Below, one piece after another: positions 20,204-31,865 of a stretch of 64,000 bases of DNA. The notes under the pieces were generated by a model. That model made no database searches. It saw nothing but the letters and a program-made list of their open reading frames with translations, and was not told where the DNA came from. Positions within the stretch are counted from its first letter, which is position 1. The number at the start of each line of letters is the position of its first letter. The translations under genes and the position numbers were made by a program. Source of the DNA: Desmodus rotundus (Eukaryota; Chordata; Mammalia; Chiroptera; Phyllostomidae). The DNA lies in assembly GCF_022682495.2 (NCBI RefSeq), contig NC_071391.1, forward strand, positions 14,855,680 to 14,919,679, read 5' to 3'.

Positions 20204-20829
20204 TAAGTCCCCAATAGGCTAGAAAGGTCTGGGAGTCAGAACTGACTCCCAGGTTAGCCTGGCCCTGAGACTCTCATTTTCCTTCATCGGGATGGGGTGG
20301 GGGAGGCTGGTCAGAATAGCAGTGATCTTGCCATCAGGTTCAAAGACGAGGGGGAAGGACTTAGTTGATCTCTGGCTGTGCCAGCGTATAGTCTCCCCTC
20401 CCTCCCGTGCTGGGCCTCGTCCCAGAGACAGACGGTCTGGTAAACAAGCAGTTGGCCCTAAATCCCAGCATGCCTGGCAATGGCACGAACGAGGGGACCG
20501 TGGACACAGCTGAGTGGGGGATAGAATCTAATTAGGCTCCCGGGAGTGGCACCTTGAGGGGTAACAGTACAAGGAGGCAACCTGCGTTGGGTGCAGTGGG
20601 ATCCTAACGACAGCCTCCTCTGGTCCCTAGACATGCTAATTCACGAACCTCCAGCAGGCAGACAGCACCGCAGTGTCTGGAAGGACATGTCTGGTCTACC
20701 CCGACTGAGCTGGGACTTGGGCGCTCAGCCCCTGCCACAAGCCCTTTCCTCTGCCCCACCCAGAACTCCCTCGGGCTGTTTCTATCAGAGAATCGTCAAA
20801 GAAGAAAGTGCCTTAGTGAGGGATCCCTC

Positions 20830-20945
20830 CAATGCCTTCTTTCCAAATTGGGGATGCCGATGCCCAGAGAGTGGTGGGGTCTTGCCCAAAGTCACAGAGC
20901 AGGGCTGGAGCCAGGAGCTCCTGATTTTAAGCCTGCTGCTTTTCT
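20830..20945 (-). repeat. MIR SINE
   Basis: GATGCCGATGCCCAGAGAGT, TTGCCCAAAGTCACAGAGCA, GGAGCTCCTGATTTTAAGCC. Confidence 0.7.
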
Positions 20946-20989
20946 CACCGCTCAAGACAAGCAACTAAGACTGCCACCTTAATTTACCG

Positions 20990-21130
20990 TGACTTCTGAA
21001 AGCACTTTACATACATTACTTCACCGAATCTGCCCAACCACCCAGGGGCCGGGCGCTGCTGCTTCACTGGTGAGGAAACGGAGGCTCAGAGATATAAAAT
21101 TTCTGGCCTGACGTAACACAGTAGGTTGGA
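20990..21130 (-). repeat. MIR SINE
   Basis: TGAAAGCACTTTACATACAT, GGTGAGGAAACGGAGGCTCA, CTGGCCTGACGTAACACAGT. A second antisense MIR 45 nt from the previous one. Confidence 0.8.
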
Positions 21131-22499
21131 GGAACCGCTGGGACAAAGCAGGATTCCTCATCCTTCAGCCCTGGCTGTCCTTCAGAGGTGTGGCCTCGGG
21201 GCCTTTGGGCCTGCCGATCCCCAAAGTGACCACAGTCCATGGCTCCCACACCCACATGGACCTGGGCTGGACCCGAGCCACACAAAGTGCTCATCCCCAA
21301 CACCGGCAATGAGTTTGTGCTCCTGCCTTTGAACTGAGACGGCCCTATTGCCAAGGCCGCTGGGCACCAAGGTTTTGCATCCTCTTGCAGAGCCTTTTAC
21401 TACTTGCCACGACCTACATGCTGAAGGCAAGGCAACCCAGGCAATTTGAACTTGGGTGTGAGCAAGAAGAGTAAAGGTCACTGTGTGTGTCAGGAACAGG
21501 GTTTGGTCTCGGAACATGAGTCCGAGACCAGTGTGGTGTCCAACAGTGAAGCGCAGCTGAAGCAGGAAGAGGGGCTGAGTTCCAGGGCTGGGAGGGGCCA
21601 GGAGGTCAAGGGAGGACACCCTCCCGCCTCCTGAGGCTGACTCTGCGCCGCCCTCTGTCCCTGCCGAGCCCTCCAGGGAAGCTTCACTGACTGCCAACCT
21701 GGGGGCCTGGGGAAAGGCAGGCGTAAGAAGGATATAAGCAGATACTCCAAGTACCACAGAGCTCACAGGGCTCCCAGGGCCCTGGGAGGGCAGGGGCAGG
21801 TGGGCCTGCCTGGGAAATCCTCCTGGACAGTGGCGGGAATGCTCGGGTCCTAGGAGATGGCAGAGGCATTGGGCTACGGGAAAGGAGGCCAACTCAGCCT
21901 CCCGAGATCTGGGTGGGGAGGGATGTGTCCTCTGAATGTGTCATTGCTGCCAGACCCTCCCCACCAGCCTTTGGTGGCCAGGGCTATGCCTCCCACTTCC
22001 TCTGAGTCCCCTGAGGGCACAAGGGGGTATTGGACAGATTATTATCAATATAGTACCTGCTCCTGCTCCATGTGGGCCAGGAACCACGCTGAACACGGTT
22101 CCAGTGTCATCTGCAAAGGGCGAATGATCCCCGGGTTATTGAGGCTCAGAGCCCGTGAGTAAGCGACCCATGGAGGCCCAGCTGGGAAGGAGCAGCCCCG
22201 GGGGTCAGACCCCAGAAGGCGCACTGCTGCTAAGTGCCAGGGAACCTGCTGGCTGACCGCCTATTAGGCAATGTGCCCACCGGGCACAAGCAAGTGGTGA
22301 AGAGAAGGAACTGGCAGACATGAGTTCCGGGATCGAGTGCAGATTCTGAAAACTCGGTGAAGTCCAACCTTCTCTGTGCCTCGAGCCCTGTGCCTGTTTC
22401 CCACAGACGACTGCGTCTCCAGGCCTTGGTGTGGAGCAGGAGCCCGGCCTGCCCTCCCTCAAGCAAACGAGCTCTGGGCCTGGAGCTGCAAGAGGCCCT

Positions 22500-22610
22500 T
22501 TGAAAACCTTGGTAATCCATCCCAAAATATTCAGGGTTGTTGCTGGGGTAACTTGGCTGCTACACAGCCTGGATTTAAATATTTAATGGCTTCACGGGTA
22601 TTACAGGGGG
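22500..22610. promoter_or_regulatory. Candidate conserved element
   Basis: GGTAATCCATCCC (bicoid-like core), AAAATATTCAGGG, and GATTTAAATATTTAATGGC in a non-repeat island. Confidence 0.28.
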
Positions 22611-22779
22611 GCCTGAGAACTGGGTGGGAAAGGTCACAGGTCTGAGCTGGAGCGAGGAGGTGAGCGAGCCTGGGAACTCCTGCCAGAGCAGCCCCCACCC
22701 CACGTCCCCACCATGCAGAAAAGGGTGCCCAGGGCTCCTGGCTTCTGTGGCTGTACTTATCCTGTGAGATCAGATCATA

Positions 22780-22930
22780 GAGGATGGCAGGCCTATTACT
22801 ATTTCCAGTTTACAGCTGAGAAAACTGGGGTCAGAGGGATGAAGTGACTTGCCCAAGGCCACACAGCCACTGAATGGCAAGCTTGAACTCAAGGCATTGT
22901 GGCTGCAAAGTCAGTGCTCTTTCTGCTACA
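22780..22930 (-). repeat. MIR SINE
   Basis: TTTACAGCTGAGAAAACTGG, GACTTGCCCAAGGCCACACA, GCTTGAACTCAAGGCATTGT. Confidence 0.85.
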
Positions 22931-23004
22931 TGTGTCAGGAGTCACGGCCAGAAACAATGCTTGTAGCTACTAACAACAATGGCCAGCAGGTAGGAATTCC
23001 TTTC

Positions 23005-23165
23005 TACAGGCCTGACGCTGGGCTAAGGGCTAATCCACTAAACCCTCACAACAATCTTGGGAGGTAGACTGTGTTGCCCCCAAGCTACAGATGTGGAAAC
23101 CGAGGCCTCGAGAGGGGAAGCAGCACACGGAGGTAAGCATGGGTGTCCAGGGTCAGGCCTCAGCA
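23005..23165 (-). repeat. MIR SINE
   Basis: CCTGACGCTGGGCTAAGGGC, CCTCACAACAATCTTGGGAG, AGATGTGGAAACCGAGGCCT. Confidence 0.8.
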
Positions 23166-23427
23166 GTCCACTCCAGAGCTATCTGCTCCAGAGCTGGCGC
23201 TCTCCCTCTTAGCTCTTCTTAGCCCAAATTTAGAAAGGTGTTAACAATACCAAATTCATCAATCAGTCAAATTTAAAGTCCTTTTCTACCCTGGTGCTTT
23301 GTCCTCCCAAGTTGGATAGGACGGCAAGAGGGAAGTCTTCCAACAAGAGGCAATAAAGATGAGTCACCTCAAGGTCTGGCTTCAGTGACTCGCTCTACAC
23401 CAAGGCCCATACCCAGAAACCCATATG

Positions 23428-23535
23428 ACAGCAGTACAGACACAGACAGACAGACAGTTACATGCTCATCGACATGTACAGACATATACACAGAGATACA
23501 TGAGTACAGAAGCAGACAGACGGATACAGCCTCGC
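23428..23535. repeat. Degenerate CAGA/ACAT low-complexity tract
   Basis: CAGACACAGACAGACAGACA then spaced ACATGTACAGACATATACAC units. Confidence 0.7.
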
Positions 23536-23644
23536 ACACGGGTACCACCCCATTCTGACGTCTCCTCCTTAAGTAGGGAAGTTCCTCCTGCATCTAATCA
23601 AATTCCCTCTGCGTCACATTACTCACAACACGGCTCTTTCCATC

Positions 23645-23835
23645 AGTACTCTGAGGCTTTACAGCTCCCAAAGCCCTTTTATTTTTATGCTCTTGCTTGA
23701 TCCTCACAGCGATCCAGCAAGGCAAGCAGGGCAGAAAGGGTTATATATATGGGGAGCGAGGCCCAGAGACATTAAGGAACTTGCCTGAGATGGCACAGCT
23801 ACTGTCCGAGGCGGGCTTCAACCCAGCTGTTGTGC
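23645..23835 (-). repeat. MIR SINE
   Basis: CTTGATCCTCACAGCGATCC, GAGCGAGGCCCAGAGACATT, AAGGAACTTGCCTGAGATGG. Confidence 0.8.
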
Positions 23836-24224
23836 CCTGATTCTGCTGCTGATTTCTCAGCTCCTTCAATGACACCAGGCTGCTGTCAATGTCCTATCAA
23901 TTTCACTTTGTCTGCTCCTCTCCCCAATGAACTTGCTTGGATCTCAGCCTGCCTGTGTTTAGTGAGGGGACCTCACTACTGGTCCTGCCTCACTACCTTC
24001 CTGCCTGAGTGATGCCTGCATGCAGCATGGAGGGGTGGCCTCTCAGAGTGGGGTGATCCTGGGCTATCCTGAAGCTTCACCACCAGAGATAGTAGGTTTC
24101 CTATGTGGGGGGCAGAATGGCAAGGCTTCCCCCTGAAACACCCAGGGCCCAGGAACTGTCATTGGAGCAGAAATCAAGCCCACCCCCCTGACCCCCCGAC
24201 CCTGCAGGCTCATGTTCATGGTTA

Positions 24225-24360
24225 CATTTGCTCGGCAATAAATATCAGAGACACCAGGTCTTCCCAGGGCAACCGCAATTGATTCTGGTCACCTGGTCTG
24301 AATTAGGGAGGGATGAATACAGGTATTTAAAGCTTAAGTTATGGAGGGTAAAAAACTAAA
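24225..24360. promoter_or_regulatory. Candidate conserved element
   Basis: CGGCAATAAATATCAGAG, CCGCAATTGATTCTGG, TCTGAATTAGGG and GTATTTAAAGCTTAAG. No repeat landmark was recognised. Confidence 0.27.
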
Positions 24361-24965
24361 AAGCAGAGACCATGCAGAGCGCTCTGCCTGGCTTGAGAAA
24401 AGTCTAGAAGAAAATTAATCAAAGGGGGCCGGGGCTTGAGTAGATGGACAGGAAGGAGTCAGAGAGCCCTGCTGTCTTTCCTCCCCGTAAAACATCACCC
24501 AGCTGCTTCTAGGAGCCCTAAAAAGATGCAGGTCAGGGGTGGGGGCAGGGAAGAGGCTGGGCTTGGATGGAGACAGGTCTGGGTCTCAGGCAAAGGGGAA
24601 CAAGGAGCCGCTCTACTCCTCCACAGAAGCCGGCTCACCAATCCCACCAAACAGCGTTATTCCAGCCGGGAAGGGGGCGGGCAATCCCACCGGGAGCTTC
24701 AGGGATGAGCAAGTATTGGTCTTACCGAGCTTGAAAAGATTTCTACTGCCTTTTGACAAAATAATAATAAATAATAATATGAAGAAATAAAGCTTCTCCA
24801 GGTCTTGGTTTCTGCATCTGTACAATGGAATAGACATCTCCCCTCTCCCCGCCCTGCCCCTGCTCTTCCCCTGGGCTGGTGATGATGGGCAGGAGTGGAG
24901 GGGCCAAGAGAAGGGACATGAACTTGAAGAGGACATGAGAGGATGTGCCAAGCACTCATCTATAG

Positions 24966-25153
24966 CAGGGTTAGGAACTCTTTTTTCATTACGGGCTAGA
25001 TAGTAAATATTTTAGGCTTTGTGGCTGCATGGTTTCTGTCACAACGACTCAACTCTGCTTTGTTGGAGAAAGCAGCCACTGACTGCACATAAATGAATGG
25101 ACATGGCTGTGGGCCAATACAACTTCATTTACAAAAAAGCTTGCAAATCCCTG
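24966..25153. mobile_element. Non-autonomous hAT-like DNA transposon (about 188 bp)
   Basis: Left end CAGGGTTAGGAACTC; right end, reverse-complemented, CAGGGATTTGCAAGCT. The interior carries the well-known mammalian repeat blocks AGATAGTAAATATTTTAGGC, CATGGTTTCTGTCACAACGA and TGGCTGTGGGCCAATACAAC. It is old. The 8-nt flanks (ATCTATAG / ACCTTAAG) match only partly. Confidence 0.65.
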
Positions 25154-26044
25154 ACCTTAAGGAATATTTAGGGACTCACTGTGGGCTAAAGTAGAGGATT
25201 AGAAGTGAATGTGTTCTCCCTGGTCGTGCGGGGGCGAAGAACGAGAGAGACTACGGAGCTGAGCACGCACATGGCTGGGTCCCAGCCCTGTGTTCAGGCT
25301 GTGCAGCTTCTGCCAAGTCCCAGCACCTCTCTGTGTCTCACCAGCTTCACTGCAAACACAGGGCCAAAGATGGAACAGGGTTGCCGTGGGGGTCAAAGCA
25401 GGCCCTCGTGGATGATGGGCAGTGCCCTCGGCAATGAAAACATCCTGGGTGAAAGGCTAACTCAAACTGTAGGAAGAGGGGCCCTGGCCCTGCCTCGTGG
25501 GAGCTGGTGAGGCCTGGCTAAGAGCGCTAAGTGGGGCATGCGAGGGTCTGACCAGCATGGGGTAGAGCTGTCCGACCCAGGGGGCTGAATGAACCAGGGG
25601 AGCTGGAGCTGGTCACCCCCTGGGGCTGGGGCCTGACCCCACTGCCCTTTCAGGACCCAGGAGGAAGCCCCCATGGATTGCCTCCTTGCCAAGAACTCTT
25701 GGGAGCAGGGCTCTGCTGCACAAGGGTTGCTGGGGGGTGGAGAAGGCTGACCCTTCGGCCACGGCCACTGCCATGTCTGGCACATGGCAGTGTGTCTGGG
25801 CAGCCCTTTTTGGCCTGCTTGCTGCAGGCCTTGTTCCCCTCTCTGAGGCTCTCATGGATGAGAGATGACTGACGACTGATGCCGAGCATATTATAAGCCA
25901 AGGATGTGCCCTTTGATTAGCCAGTTGTGCCTGGGAAGGCCTCGTCTCCGTTCTGCTGAGGTCTGATGGCAATGACAAGGGGCAGGGAGGCTGGTGGACC
26001 TTGTGGCAGGATCTGGGAGGGGAGGTGGATGGTGATGTTTGCAG

Positions 26045-26270
26045 TGATGAGAGTTAACACTTAGAGGGCTTACTATGTGCCAAGTAGTCCTAGACACTTT
26101 GCGTCTATTAACTCAAATTCACAACAATCTATGAAGTGGGTACAATTATGATGCCCATTTTACAGACAAGGAAAACAAGGCACAGAGAAGTAAAGCAACT
26201 TGCCCAGAGACACACAGCTATTAAGCTGGTATTTGAACCTAGGCGGTTAGCTGCAACATCTGGGCTCAGA
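26045..26270 (-). repeat. MIR SINE, nearly full length
   Basis: GGCTTACTATGTGCCAAGTA, TCTATTAACTCAAATTCACA, TGCCCATTTTACAGACAAGG, CAACTTGCCCAGAGACACAC, TATTTGAACCTAGGCGGTTA. Confidence 0.92.
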
Positions 26271-26458
26271 GGATATCAAAGATGTCCCAGGGTTGGTGGG
26301 CTGAACCTCTCCAGAAGCAGGAGAACCACTAGAAAAGAGTGTTGTGGTGGGAATGGGGGAGGGGGATTCAGGGTCTCGTCCTTGCTCTGCCACTAACCAA
26401 TCGTGTGATGTTGAGCATGATCCTGGCCCTCCCTGAGCTTCTGCGGGGAGGTGGCAAG

Positions 26459-26507
26459 CAGAGTGACCGAAGGTGTCAGAGTGACCAAAGGTGTCAGAGC
26501 GACCAGG
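26459..26507. repeat. 18-bp tandem repeat, about 2.7 copies
   Basis: The unit AGAGTGACCRAAGGTGTC recurs at 18-nt spacing, with one substitution between the first two copies and a third partial copy. Confidence 0.85.
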
Positions 26508-27338
26508 TGCAATTGTCTTTCCCACTTGCTACCTGGGTGGCCTTGGCCTCTGCGTCTCACCACAGAATCATCTGGAAGCCAGCCACACCTGCTGCTTGTC
26601 TGCCCTCTACCCTGAGCCACGGCTTCACGGCTCCCAGTGCCAGCGCTGAGCCAACATTTGGGCGTCACTGGCTCCATTCGTGGGCGGAAAGAATTCAGGT
26701 ATTGTCCTGTTAGTCGTGGAAATGGTTGTCTGAATATTTGATGAGCAGACCTCATCGTTTAAAAAACGCATATACAGCTCAGTCTGTAGCATCCAGAGCT
26801 AAGAAATGTCTGCGAAGGAGAGAGGTCGGGACTTAGGAAGGCCCTGCAGAAACTCCGTACACTCTGGCGGTGGAGGGACGGTGGCTCCCTCCGCACACCG
26901 CACCTCAGGGTGCTCGGGCTACGCCAGCACAGCAGGGAAGCCCACGCACCCCTCCCGCGCACTTAAGTGGCCTTGCAGAGCACAGACGGTAAAGGTGCCA
27001 ACGACCTGGTGTCCCCTGTGTGGCAGGTTGGGGGTGCTGAGAACAGGGCTGGGAAGGAGGCTTCAGGCCAGACCCAAATCAGTCTGATTGGTACCTTTCC
27101 TCAGTTCCCGAGGAAGATAAAATGTAATGCCCTTGGATCTGGGGATCTGGGTTCGAGTGTAGGATACATGGTCATCCAGGTAGCTTTGGGACTGGACCAA
27201 GTCCCCCTCTCTCTGCCTTGGGTCCTGTGTGCCCGGCTGTCCTTCTGCCTCTCCATTTCAGAGTCTCGCCTCTCTGCCTCTGTCCACTCTCCTTCCCTTC
27301 TCCAAATGCCCACATGTGCATGTGTACATGTGCATGAG

Positions 27339-27340
<2 letters not shown>

Positions 27341-27375
<35 letters not shown>
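27341..27375. repeat. (CA)n microsatellite
   Basis: 35 nt of uninterrupted CA dinucleotides, preceded by a CATGTG-rich stretch. Confidence 0.97.
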
Positions 27376-27377
<2 letters not shown>

Positions 27378-27769
27378 ACGGTTTCCCGGAGAGGTGGAAA
27401 GCTACCTGCTTACGTCAGCTGGAACACTTCTCTTAAGGCACACCTCATTCAGAGGCCTGGACATAAATCCCTGCCCTGGGCCTATGACCCCCAGCAGGCA
27501 GTGCTCACATTTAATTTAGAAGCTCTGCATGTGTGAACCGCTGTACAAAGCTGGCTTGCCCAAGGCGACGTCAGGACTGTCGGGGCCCTGCTGAGAACAG
27601 GGGTCCTGGGGAGCCTCCTTGCTGGGAAAAGGAAGAGCCTGGCAGGTGTTTCATTTCCCCCTGGCTGCCCAGTAATTCATTAAGCAAGGGAAAGGCTCAG
27701 CAAGTTCATGGGGCAAGGTCAGGATTTCCAGGGACTCGGGTTGGGGAGGGGCGGGGGTGTGGAGCAGGC

Positions 27770-27860
27770 TTTAGAACATGGTTGTTCTGGGCTCCAGTCA
27801 GACCCCATCCTGAGGCGCTGTGTGACCTCGAACAAGCACCTCTGAGCCCCTGTAAGGTGA
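27770..27860 (+). repeat. MIR SINE fragment
   Basis: GGCTCCAGTCAGACCCCATC, GCTGTGTGACCTCGAACAAG, CACCTCTGAGCCCCTGTAAG. Confidence 0.65.
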
Positions 27861-28249
27861 CTTCTCAGCCACCAGGGCCCTGACCTCTTGTGCAGATCTG
27901 GGTCACATCCAGGCAGACCCACGCAGCAGGGCTAAAGTGAACGACAGCCCCTCCTGGGTGTGGTTCTGCATAGCAAATGCTGTTGGAGAAGAGATTCTAT
28001 GGGGAACGAGTCATATGCAGTGACATCAGATCGGACTTTCCAAGGTAGGTGTTCCAGTAAGAGAGAAACCTGACAGAGACCCTGGACCTCACTTCCTAAG
28101 TGACTGAAGGTGTCAGCCCTCTCCTAGCTGGGCGCCCTAGGGCAGGCGACGCTCCCCGGTCAGTGGGGGTGAATGGAATACGGGGGCGCTGAGAACAGCA
28201 CAGGCCCCGTGTCTGCTTGCCTTGCAGGGCTCTGGGGTGGGGGGAGGAT

Positions 28250-28385
28250 ACACATTTTCACATCTATCTCATTGAAGCTTTCCTACAACCTTGGGAGGTA
28301 TGCGTATCCTTGGTTCACAGAGGAGGAGACCAGGATTAAGCCCCTGAAGGTCTTGTGAGCAGCGGAGTCAGGACTGGAGCTGACC
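28250..28385 (-). repeat. MIR SINE, degenerate
   Basis: CATCTATCTCATTGAAGCTT, TACAACCTTGGGAGGTATGC, GAGCAGCGGAGTCAGGACTG. Confidence 0.6.
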
Positions 28386-28739
28386 TGTGGGGATTCTAAA
28401 GCCCCAGGCTTTCGCCTGGCTCTCAGTTACTGCACACCAGTTTAGGGCCTCTTTCCCTCTGAAATATGGATTTAAGGATCCTTTGCTTGGCTTCACCAGT
28501 GAGGCTCAAAGAAATCCTTTCTTCCCAGAATGCCTTGTTCTTATCACCAGGCCACTACTGCCCCACCACTCCGGGAGGGCACTGGGCAGACTGGCCTTTG
28601 GGGGCAGCAGCAGAGGTTCAGAGGGAAGCTGGGGCGAGAAGCCGGGGCCTGAGAAAGAGCTGTGGAAGCAGCTCACCAGAACGCAGCGTACTTTATAGAG
28701 CTGTGAGTGCCAGATGCGGCTCTCCCTGACTCCCAAACT

Positions 28740-28870
28740 CTGTGTGTTAGATGCTATTATTTTGCCCATTTTTAATCATGAAAACGGAGGCTCACGGAAG
28801 TCAAGTCACTGTCAGCCAGGCAGTGGCAGGGCTGGGATTTGAACCCAGGCAGTCTGGGCTCCTAACAAGT
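28740..28870 (-). repeat. MIR SINE
   Basis: TATTATTTTGCCCATTTTTA, AACGGAGGCTCACGGAAGTC, GATTTGAACCCAGGCAGTCT. Confidence 0.88.
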
Positions 28871-29294
28871 GCCCAACATTGACCCTCTCCCATCTGCGAA
28901 AGCAGGAGCCCCAGGCCTGCAGGCTAGTTCCTTTTCTGGGCAGCCCTCAAGGAAGGCAAGGTGAAGCAGGGGCTGCCCCCACCCACAGAGGAGTGGCACT
29001 GTCCTGGTGGGTGGGCCTCAGGGAGGAGCCCACTGCTTTCCCATCTCAGAGAATGTCAAGGCTTGGGGGCACCATGGCCCTTGAGTCCACCCACTTCACT
29101 ATAGAGATGGTGGCTCCAAGGACCCACCCCCAGTCATACCACAGGTTCTGAGGTCGTCGGCATCATGGGCTGGCTTGATCTTAAGATTCTGTTGAGCTCA
29201 CTCTGCAGCTCGCTTCTCAGGTGCTCTGGGGCCAGGTCCTGTGGCTCAGAGCTGACCCTCGGGCTGGGCGCCTGCACCCAAGAGGTCTCGAGAA

Positions 29295-29420
29295 GTATTT
29301 CCCATGTTCAGGAGATGTTCTAGGTGCTTCATCTGCCTCTCATTTAACCCTCACATCAACACTAACAATCTCTCCACTTACAGATGAGGAGGTGGGGTCT
29401 CAGGGCGGTGACGCCCCTCC
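29295..29420 (-). repeat. MIR SINE fragment
   Basis: CTCATTTAACCCTCACATCA, CTTACAGATGAGGAGGTGGG. Confidence 0.75.
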
Positions 29421-29974
29421 CCCAGGGTATGTGGCGCAGAAGAAGAGAAGCTGTGGCTCTCTGCACTTGGGCTGCCAGCAGGGAGTGAGGCTTTCTGTTT
29501 GTCCACAAGCAGAGGGCAGCCTCCAGCCCCCGCTGCCCCAGCTGTCCTGCCTCCTGGCATTCACACCTCACATCTTGGACTTTGTTTGGAAGAAGGGGAC
29601 GAGAGGCTTCCGGAGGAAGCTGCGTCACACTGGCCAGTCGCAGGGCTCTTCTGGCGCAGGCGAGGTCAGGGTGCCTTTGGGTTAGCCTTTGACCGCGCAG
29701 CTTGTCTGAGATGGAGCCTCAGAGGCCCGGACCCTGGGGCTGCCACATGCCCTTGAGTGTGCAGAGGACAATGGGACACCCCCATCCTTCTCCCCCTGAC
29801 ATTGTGGCCTCCAGGCAACTATCCATGAGGGACCACTAACATCCAGCTCCGGTTGAAGAAGTCCTCTCCCCGCTGTCACTCCTGCCATACCCGCACAACA
29901 GCTTACAAGCCCCATCCGCCATACCACTGAGCTCATCCTTGCCCACTCTTCCTCTCTCCCCCCACTCTAGCTAG

Positions 29975-30345
29975 CTAGAGCCACACTGGTGTCTTCCACA
30001 TGGTAAGCACATTCCTGCCTCAGGCCCTTTGCACATGCTGGTCCTTCTGCCTGGGACTGTCTTTCCTTTAGAGATTCCACATGGCATTTTCCCTCCTTCA
30101 TTCAGGTCTCTCATCAGATTCCTTGGGGAGACCTTCCCTGACCACCTTACCTCCACCCCCCACCAGCCTGAAACAGTCCCCCCTCTCCAGCTACTGTCCA
30201 TTTCCTCGTAGTTGACACGTCTCCAATAGTGTTTTCTTCCTCTTACTTATCTTCTCTCCTCTTCCCTTGTCTCGCTGCTTCACTGATGAATCCCAGCATC
30301 TAGCACAGTGCCTGCCACAGAGATCAGTGGGCTCTTGGGAACGAA
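29975..30345 (+). repeat. L2 3' region
   Basis: CCACACTGGTGTCTTCCACA, CAGGCCCTTTGCACATGCTG, GAGACCTTCCCTGACCACCT, then AGCATCTAGCACAGTGCCTG. This is the typical order of an L2 3' end. Confidence 0.85.
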
Positions 30346-30436
30346 GGGAAGAAGGAAGGGAGGGAGGAAGGAATATCTGTGTGGGCCTCTTTCACACATT
30401 TCTGTTGAAAACTTGCTAAAACTTTATTGAAAGATG

Positions 30437-30605
30437 CAGGGCCATATACATAATTTGCAGGGCCCAGTAAAAAGGAGGGATTCTCTTACTTAGTTGTTAA
30501 GAATTTCAAGCAGGCAATAGTAGAGGATTAAACCAAGTGTGGGGCCCTTCCAGGCACAGGGCCCTGTGTGACAGCCCAGGCTGCCTACCTGTGACGCTGG
30601 CCCTG
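30437..30605. mobile_element. hAT-like non-autonomous DNA element (about 169 bp)
   Basis: Left end CAGGGCCATATACATAAT; right end, reverse-complemented, CAGGGCCAGCGTCA. The interior has AAGAATTTCAAGCAGGC and AGGATTAAACCAAGTG blocks that I recognise from an old dispersed mammalian repeat. The 8-nt target duplication is not preserved. Confidence 0.5.
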
Positions 30606-30614
30606 GGGAGGGGT

Positions 30615-30710
30615 TATCACCACTACCATCCTGTCATGCAGGGGATCAGAAGATCAGAGAGGTTTAGTGGCTTGTCCAACATCACACAGCATTATGCTGT
30701 GCCTTAGAAC
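30615..30710 (-). repeat. MIR SINE fragment
   Basis: AGATCAGAGAGGTTTAGTGG then CTTGTCCAACATCACACAGC. Confidence 0.65.
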
Positions 30711-31254
30711 CTCACAAACTGTCCCTCCTCAGGTCCTGCAGTGGCAGCAGAAGGAACCCCATCAGCCCCTGCACATCTGGGGACCCAGCCCAGAGAAGAA
30801 AGGAGCAAACCTGCCTGTGACTCTCCTATATTATATAGATTTTCTTTTTTCTTTTTTTGCATTGTACTTCAAAATATGTCTACAGTTGTTTAAATATAAA
30901 AATAAGGTATTCCAAATCTTTAAGAACTGATGATCTATTAGGATACTCCTGAGACTTTGTGTACCCCCTGGCTCAGCGAGGAGCCCCAGGCCCTATGGGT
31001 ACTCACAAGTCGGTTGAAAAAGCACCCCCCAAGGCAGAAGACCGGAGCACAGGCCCAACAGCCAACACTGCCCAATAAATGTGAGTTGCACTCCCTCCCT
31101 CCTGCTTGCTCTGGAGGAAGTCTCCTCCAGGATGGCCACAGACCCAGAGGGTGGGGAGCTTCCACAGGCTTGGTAGAGACTCAGAGCTCATTATTCCATC
31201 AGAGAGACGGGGAGGGGACTTGGCTCATTCCCTCCTGGGGGAGTGAGCCCCTGC

Positions 31255-31375
31255 CTGTTAGCGGGAAGAGGAGGGCGTTATTACCCTGCTCACCCAGCCA
31301 GGTTCATTCATCTCACTAATTGGAACATGTGATGGTTTGTTAATACAATCTAATTTGGGGAGGCGGGTACACGGG
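31255..31375. promoter_or_regulatory. Candidate conserved element
   Basis: GGCGTTATTACCC, CATTCATCTCACTAATTGGA, GGTTTGTTAATACAATCTAA and TTTGGGG form a non-repeat AT-rich island with TAAT/ATTA and TTGTTA cores. Confidence 0.35.
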
Positions 31376-31669
31376 GTCTCTGGGGTGGGGTGCAGCATGG
31401 GAGTGGAGGGCCACTAATGACATTGCCAAGGGGAGCCAGGAATGTGGCTGAGATGCCGTTTGGTTTTGGTGCTTGCTTTGCAAAGTGATGTCTTAACCCA
31501 GGACCCAAAGACTTGAAGTCTGTTGTGCTGCTGGGTGTGTGTGCATGTGTGTTAGTGGCTGTGTGTGCACCCAGGGAACGGGGTGGTCAGGGGGCACGTG
31601 CACGGCCCAGGGGTTCAGGCCGTGAGGAGGGCGGCGAGACGGGAACATGGCTGTATCACGTGTAAAGGC

Positions 31670-31865
31670 AGAGTGCCGTGGTCTAATTTGTAGAACAGAA
31701 ACAAAGGCATCTATTTTCCCATGGCCAACTCACCCAGCCCCTATTAACACTAATTAGGAGGCCTGGGAATTCCCCATAACTTCATAATTACTGTTAACAG
31801 ACTTGCAGGGGCCGTGAAGGAAATGGGACACCCCATCCTGTTTTCATAGCTAAGGTGATAATGGT
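31670..31865. promoter_or_regulatory. Candidate conserved enhancer
   Basis: About 190 nt with GTCTAATTTG, AAACAAAGGC (SOX/TCF-type), CCATGG, ATTAACACTAATTAGG, CTTCATAATTACTG and AGCTAAGGTGATAATGG. It is clearly different in composition from its surroundings and has no repeat landmark. Confidence 0.4.

Noticed and set aside
21182..21892. Minus-strand open frame of 236 residues
   Set aside because: Low-complexity Pro/Ser/Gly-rich translation, open frames on the opposite strand too, no family resemblance and no splice or start context. It is explained by GC-rich DNA with few stops.
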